DNA of 64,000 nucleotides from Ectobius pallidus (taxonomy: Eukaryota > Arthropoda > Insecta > Blattodea > Ectobiidae): contig CAXKWD010000005.1 in the NCBI GenBank assembly GCA_964059195.1, positions 140,641,686-140,705,685 of the forward strand, written 5' to 3'. A program made the position numbers and the translations under genes. Position 1 is the first letter of the stretch. The number at the start of each line of letters is the position of its first letter. This document shows, one piece after another, positions 58,620 through 64,000 of the stretch. Below the pieces are notes generated by a model that was given only the letters and a program-made list of their open reading frames with translations, was not told where the DNA came from and searched no databases.

Positions 58620-58830
58620 GTCTGTACTGTTGTAATTGGAGTGAAAGGCGAGAGTATCGAACATCGCGCGAAGGGGAAATCGGCTCTCGCGGTCTTGCCG
58701 TGGTAGTACCCCCACCCTTCCCACGATGCGCCACGTGTGACACGTAGGTTATCGTGTCGGCACGGCCAGGCAAGGTTTGGTGTCGACTGTCGGCGGCTGC
58801 TGTGAGTGGCGATTGTTTCGTTTCGTATGT
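58620..58830 (+). promoter_or_regulatory. GC-rich block, probable SSR3 promoter, with XBP1-like site
   Basis: About 130-340 bases upstream of the SSR3 ATG, an unusually CpG-rich patch (ATCGCGCGAAGGGG, GGCTCTCGCGG, GTCGGCGGCTGC) stands out from AT-rich surroundings. It contains GCCACGTGT at 58730-58738, which fits the XBP1/bZIP-type core with ACGT, and a second CCACG at 58721-58725. TRAP subunits belong to the ER secretory machinery that the unfolded-protein response controls, so such a site makes sense. Function is inference. Confidence 0.5.
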
Positions 58831-58963
58831 TTGGCTCGTGTCTGTTTTCTATTACAGATTTCTGACTAATATTGGGTTCTGTATTAATGGAGTGTTAAGA
58901 TTTTGAAAATATACTACGTTACGTTCAATTTCCGCACAGCTAAGTACATCAATTTAAGAAAAA

Positions 58964-59096
58964 ATGTCTGGTAAACAGTCAAAAGCTTTTACAAAAGAAG
59001 AGGAACTGCTTCTGCAAGATTTCAGCCGAAATGTGTCGACAAAGTCGTCAGCTCTGTTTTATGGCAATGCATTTATAGTTTCAGCTATTCCAATAT
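58964..59096 (+). CDS. SSR3: SSR3 coding exon 1
   Basis: Forty-four codons plus one base, from ATG to a GTGAGT donor. It encodes the N-terminus [20 protein letters not shown] and the first membrane segment up to AIPI. Confidence 0.94.
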
Positions 59097-62000
59097 GTGA
59101 GTATGTATAATATGTCATTATGCATAATGTATTAGTAGAGAGTAAGTTATCTACATAGGCCTAGGTTATGAAGCCTAGGCCTACATGGATACTTGGGGTT
59201 AATGACTTTGGGGCAAGCTTAATTTTATTTCATTATTTCACTAGTATTATGCATAACTAAAATTGCACGTAAACATGGGAACAGGGCGTGTACTATTTTA
59301 GAGAGTTAATTATTTTGTAGATAATAATGCCATTCATTGCTGTCCTAGGTTTGTAAAAATTTAGCTTAAATTTATTTTCAGGGCTCTTCTGGAGGATTCA
59401 CATGATTGACCTATATTCTTCAATTATTTCCTTCATTGCCGTTACATTAGCCAGTACTTACTTGGTAGCATTGGCCTACAAGAACACCAAGTTCGTTTTG
59501 AAGCATAAGGTAAAGTATAAGATTCTGCTCTGATACAGCACATAATAATTTAAAGCAGGACTGCCAATCACTCTATCGTTGAGCATGCCATTACGCTACA
59601 GCTGGTAGTCTGTTTTATCGCTCCCAAGTAAAGGTGACTTTCCTAGTTCTGGTATTAGCCAGTGCGAGAATTATATAGGTCACTGCTAAGTGTAGATATT
59701 TCGTTCTGTATATCCTGTGCTGAGTAGAACTCAAGGATTTAGAACACATCAGATTACAACATACTGGTCGAAGCACGTATTTTGAATTTATTAGAAGAGG
59801 AATTAATAAGATTGGAATTTTAGTTTATCTTGGCTAGATTAATATATAATGTACTACACTGTAAACTTATTCAAACTGGAAAATAATATTTATCCAAATT
59901 GTAGAAGGTGAGAGTCATTAAAAATTCTTTGAGAGATCCTTTTAAAGATTTGCTTGTTTTTAAATACATAATAATGTAGCCTAATGCTGTTGGAAAGCTT
60001 ATTGTATAGCTGTATTGCGGAGTATGTACTGTACCGTAAATCATTTATGTTTCTAGTAGTATGTCCATGAACACTCCTATTAGTTTGAAATTTCTCATAT
60101 CTACCATCTCTGTATGACAAGAGCATGTATATATTCCCCTGTGAAAGCGAGTACCTGGTACAGAGATCGCCTGGAATCTGAAAGCTTCGTGGCCGTTAAG
60201 ATTCGAACATGCCGTTGACAGTGCACATGCGTGGAGGGCTAAAGTCCACAGTGAAAATACAGTCCATGGCTCCATGCCGTTTAGTTAACTAAGTGGATAC
60301 TAGCATGATACCGTCAATGTTTTCAACTCAGCACGTTTCGCTTGCATTCGAATTCCTGCCTCCTCTGTCTCTGACATGGTCCATGCTTTCAGTTTGAGGG
60401 CGAGCTCTATACTTTTAATTTTTCAAAGAGCAGTTCACACAGTTCCCTTTTATTATTTCCACATATTATTCTCATTAATCGCTTTCGTAATTTAAATATT
60501 TTTTTCCTATGGGTAGAGTTGCCCCAGTATATGATTTCAAACTTCATTACAGAGTGGAAATTTGCAAAATACCGGTACACCATAGTATTTTGAGTTTTAT
60601 CAAGTATGATTTGAACCACCTCAGTGTTAAATTATCCAGTCCATAAGTGCTAGGTGTGGTATTTAGTTTTATAAACTTGAAAAATGGGCAAATTTGATGT
60701 TGTAATGTTCTTTGGAACTGTGTAAGGAATTTATATAGCCTATAAACCCCTGATTATTCCTAGAAAGACACTAAATTAAATAATGTTGTGAATAAGTGGA
60801 CACAAATAAAACTTAAAATAGTGTATATTATATACAGTGAGTCTCAGACAGATTGGTGCCGCTTGTCGCGGCGCCGTGTTTCTCTTGTGATGACTCAACA
60901 CTACCCGCATCGCGGCCAGCTGTGGCCCCGCAGATAAGTAAACAATTCCTGCATAGCCTGCAGTTGAGCATTGTTCTCGTGTTTTACAGACGTGAAAGTG
61001 TTATTCGGTAGTTGTCACAACTAAAAGAAAACATTAGGATAGAGATAAACTCAATAATAACGGAAGAACAATTAATGCGTATTAATCGGAATTTCCTATC
61101 ACAATGCCAAAAATGTGTGGATGTAGGAGGACACTTCCAGCATCTCCTGTAATAAGATAGATGCCTATTTTCGTTATTTTCAAACTTATTTAATTTATTT
61201 TCATTGTCACGCACGGACAAGTCAGTCAACTGCCGGGGAGTTCCTTTGCCGCATACCGGGGATAGGAGCGTCATCTGCGGGGAACCCAACGCGCGGCGCG
61301 GCGGCACCCATTTGCCTGAGACTCACTGTACTATAAAGCAGTAGTAACTCACGAGAATTGCTGTGTGGGGTCAGAAGGGGAGAGAGAATCATGTTAATGG
61401 AGAAGCAGGATAGAAAATGTGATAGGCCTATGTTTTTCCACCTAGAATTGTGAAAAATGTAGGTAAAATTAACAGTAAGAGGAGAACCTAACCTTTTCCC
61501 CACCTAGAAATGTGCAAAAAATTATGAAAAATTTGTAACAATTATAAAAAATGGGAAACCCAAACTTATAACTTATTTATAAAGCTCATGGGATCAATGA
61601 TAGTGTTGGGAAATGACTTATGTCCACATAACAGCATGGAGCCTCAGTTAGCAGAGACCTATAGTAACCCCATCCTTACAGAAACTATTAGCTTCTGAGT
61701 ATTAAAGTACTATGTCCATCAATATAAGGTTTGAGAAAATGAGGAGACTTCTATTTAACGTGACACAGAATAATTTATAATTTTGGTAGCCTATTTAGAG
61801 GTGGAAAATTGGTTTTGCAGTTATGGATGTGATGTATATCGAAACTTAGAATATTTATTTATTTAGAAAATAGTCTTATAGAGCACAAGGCTGAAAGATT
61901 CGTCACGCACAATAAGGTCATACATAATTACCCATTACTGAAAAAGCTGTCATCGTTGTTATATGGGCAGATATCACTTAAAATCATATTATTAACATGT

Positions 62001-64000
62001 TTCCTAAAGTTGCATTATCTAACTTTTTGGACTCTAATATTCAGCCAACAATATAATATTTCTCATTAATTTCGTGAAAAAATATCAGTCACAACATTAT
62101 ATTATTAATGACAAGCATTGAATGATATGGTGCTTTGCATAGATTCTTAAGGCAGTTAGCCTACATGTTAACAAATAGGTTGGTGGAACAATTTGATATA
62201 TGTTCTTCATTTGAGTGCACATTATTACTATTACAGGCCTAACTCTCTCATTCCGTAAAAAGTACATATAAACTGAGGAATGATAAAAATCTTTAACTGT
62301 TGCAGGTTGCTGTTAAACGAGAAGAAGCTGTGACCAGAGAGATGACCAGGAAGCTGGCAGAGGACAAGAAAATGAGCAAGAAAGAGAAGGATGAACGGTT
62401 AATAGCTTTTATTCAGTTTAGCCTTTAAGTTTAAGAATTCTGGAGATTATATAGCTGGTACTTTAGTCTTTTTTAAAAATATTTTTCTATGAAAATAGCC
62501 AAATATATTATATTGTTGTTCAAAACCTGTAGAATCCAGATATATGCACTTTTTTTGTAGGATGGTTCTAAATATACGGTAAGTAAAATCATGAGGATGT
62601 TGGTACAAAACTAGCCTAAAACGACAATGTGAAATGTTGCCTACTCACGTAATTCGTGTGCCAGTCACTGGTGCGCTGCAGGTGAAGAGCAGTGGGCTGG
62701 GTCACATGGCAAGAAAACAGTGGTGGCATCCTGATAGTGGTATCGTAGTTCTCGGGTAATCACTTGCTATCCTGCTGTCCTTAACCTTTCATAGTTGTCT
62801 GGAATTAAAAACTTGCCTTGTCGTTATTGGACCTTTTTTGCACGGGACTGAAGAGCATGCGGACGTGGATGAATAATGCTGTTGTGGAAAGGACTGATGA
62901 GATGACAGGTCATCGGTAGCCAATGTAATGTTGGTGAACAATCTAGGAACCACATAACCACACAGAGCAGCTCTTGCAGAAACCAAAGTACCAGCTATGA
63001 TAAATTCTTCTTCTTAAGTGCATGTATGTTCCCCTTGAAAAAGTATATAGTAGTTGATTAAAGTGCTTATGGAAGCTCTTAAAATAAGGCTATCACATTA
63101 AGTAGGCTAATACTGTTATCTGTGGCTTGGGCCAATAAATCTACCATTACCAAATACTATTAAACGATTCTTCCAGGGACAGAACTAGGTAGATTTCCAA
63201 ATCTCATCATGCTATTTCTATAAAATCCACAATCCTATGATCTTATGTTGTGAATCAAATTAGGAAGGATTCATGCAAGATTAATTTCTTTGTGAAAACC
63301 TAAATGCAAATTTTCTAGGTGTCATGAATATGTGATAACACTTCTAGCACCTCTTATAATCAAAGCATGAATAAAAAATAAATAAATACTGTCATTAATA
63401 GAAAATAATTATGCTTTATCTTTTACATCAGGATTCTGTGGAAGAAGAATGAAGTTGCAGACTACGAGGCAACAACCTTTTCAATTTTCTACAACAATGC
63501 TCTGTTTCTGGCACTCGTCATCTTTTCCAGCTTCTACATCCTCAAGACATTCACTCCAGCAGTGTATCCTTTTTTATGGCAAAATGCACACGGGTTTTTG
63601 TAGGAATAGCTTTATAGAGTAAATTGTATCTTAATTTTCCTAAGATAAATCAACACTCAAAGCTTCCAAAATAAAATAAAATTGTTATTAAGCCTGTAGA
63701 GGTCAATATCCTATTATAGGAATTACTGAAGTCGTTACCTGTGTGTACGATTTTGTGTTGGATTATTCAGTCACTTTTTTGAATGATATCAAATTTCTCA
63801 CGTTAAAAATAAGTAATATGCTTTAAGCGCATCTTAAATTGAATACCTACAGTTCGTAAAGTTGCTACAGCTAATTCAGAATCTCATCAGTTAACGACAC
63901 TAACACCATATGTTAAATATTTTTCTTAACTCTGGTTTAGGAACTATGTGCTTTCTGTTGGAGCTGCAGGTGGACTTCTGGCTCTGCTCTCAACAGGATC
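58964..64000 (+). CDS. SSR3: SSR3 / TRAP-gamma, translocon-associated protein subunit (3' end cut by window)
   Basis: Five exons: 58964-59096, 59382-59509, 62306-62397, 63432-63563 and 63941 to the window end. All junctions are GT-AG with matching phases. The reading gives 181 residues plus two bases; the family is about 185 aa, so only a few codons are missing. Diagnostic stretches are [78 protein letters not shown] and [20 protein letters not shown]. Four membrane segments are expected at about residues 30-51, 54-78, 134-156 and 163-180, with a long cytosolic basic loop between the second and third. TRAP-gamma is part of the ER translocon-associated TRAP complex beside Sec61. The start ATG is preceded by AAAA and gives the family length. 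Confidence 0.95.
59382..59509 (+). CDS. SSR3: SSR3 coding exon 2
   Basis: Follows TTTTCAG, completes the Trp codon and ends HK before GTAAAG. It encodes [14 protein letters not shown], the second membrane segment and the conserved KFVLKHK. Confidence 0.95.
59890..60640 (-). pseudogene. LINE RT C-terminal fragment split by a dispersed repeat
   Basis: On the minus strand 60619-60407 reads [20 protein letters not shown] and [20 protein letters not shown], and 60126-59890 continues with [12 protein letters not shown] and [10 protein letters not shown]. These are the post-RT and tail motifs of Jockey/CR1-like LINEs in the right order. Between them lies a roughly 260-base dispersed repeat (about 60145-60400) that also occurs at 52105-52265. 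The copy is 5' truncated and broken. Confidence 0.7.
60833..61330 (+). mobile_element. Tc1/mariner-type MITE with transposase tail
   Basis: The ends are TACAGTGAGTCTCAG and CTGAGACTCACTGTA, inverted repeats beginning with TA. Inside, about 61005-61151, the plus strand reads [20 protein letters not shown] and GGHFQHLL before a stop, the same transposase C-terminus as in the 46.2-46.9 kb element. It lies in SSR3 intron 2. Confidence 0.8.
62306..62397 (+). CDS. SSR3: SSR3 coding exon 3
   Basis: Follows GTTGCAG and ends two bases into an Arg codon before GTTAAT. It encodes the basic cytosolic loop [19 protein letters not shown] and [11 protein letters not shown]. Confidence 0.93.
63432..63563 (+). 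CDS. SSR3: SSR3 coding exon 4
   Basis: Follows ACATCAG and ends before GTATCC. It encodes [19 protein letters not shown] and the third membrane segment, ending FTPA. Confidence 0.94.
63941..64000 (+). CDS. SSR3: SSR3 coding exon 5 (partial)
   Basis: Follows GGTTTAG and runs to the window edge. It encodes [19 protein letters not shown], the fourth membrane segment. The last few codons and the 3' UTR are outside the window. Confidence 0.93.

Larger units (their letters stand above)
59510..62305. other. SSR3 intron 2 with inserted repeats
   Basis: A 2.8 kb intron containing a broken LINE fragment on the minus strand and a mariner-type MITE, listed separately. The rest is AT-rich, with no other feature seen. 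Confidence 0.6.

Overview
The window looks like nuclear DNA of an arthropod, most likely an insect with a large, repeat-loaded genome. It holds three split protein-coding genes with GT-AG introns, AT-rich intergenic DNA, and a dense mix of RTE-type LINE, hAT, mariner, foldback, SINE-like and Penelope-type sequences, plus mitochondrial rRNA fragments. A polyneopteran (cockroach, termite or stick-insect type) would fit, but this is only an impression.

Layout. (1) About 0.3-21.6 kb, minus strand: the first four coding exons of AVL9, a DENN-type trafficking protein. The gene runs off the left edge. Its 16.5 kb intron 3 contains a Gag remnant, a long-TIR foldback element, an intact 1039-aa RTE LINE nested inside that foldback, another palindromic foldback, a mariner remnant, a mitochondrial 16S insertion, a minisatellite-bearing repeat and a hAT element with frameshifted transposase. 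Intron 2 contains more foldback and minisatellite debris. (2) 22-41.5 kb: no host coding exon recognised. It holds palindromic tRNA-like mobile elements, LINE fragments, hAT MITEs with exact 8-bp target duplications, and hammerhead-like palindromes. (3) 41.5-54.4 kb, minus strand: a complete FoxJ2/3-type forkhead gene (four coding exons, 609 aa), with a transposon-filled first intron. (4) 58.9-64.0 kb, plus strand: SSR3 (TRAP-gamma), complete except for the last few codons beyond the right edge. A GC-rich block that is probably its promoter lies upstream.

The three genes show no operon-like relation. AVL9 acts in secretory trafficking, SSR3 in ER translocation, and FoxJ2/3 in nuclear transcription. 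FoxJ2/3 and SSR3 are divergent and 4.6 kb apart.

The most interesting material is RNA- and palindrome-related. (a) An HDV-like self-cleaving ribozyme fold starts exactly at the first base of the RTE insertion. (b) Three loci carry a mobile repeat in which tRNA-like modules face each other head to head; two loci have perfect 12-bp target duplications and the same pair of ends. (c) Three loci carry hammerhead-like cores that share an extra U, two of them inside palindromes. (d) Several independent repeats are organised as inverted duplications. Splice sites and structures were read by eye; no database search or folding program was run.
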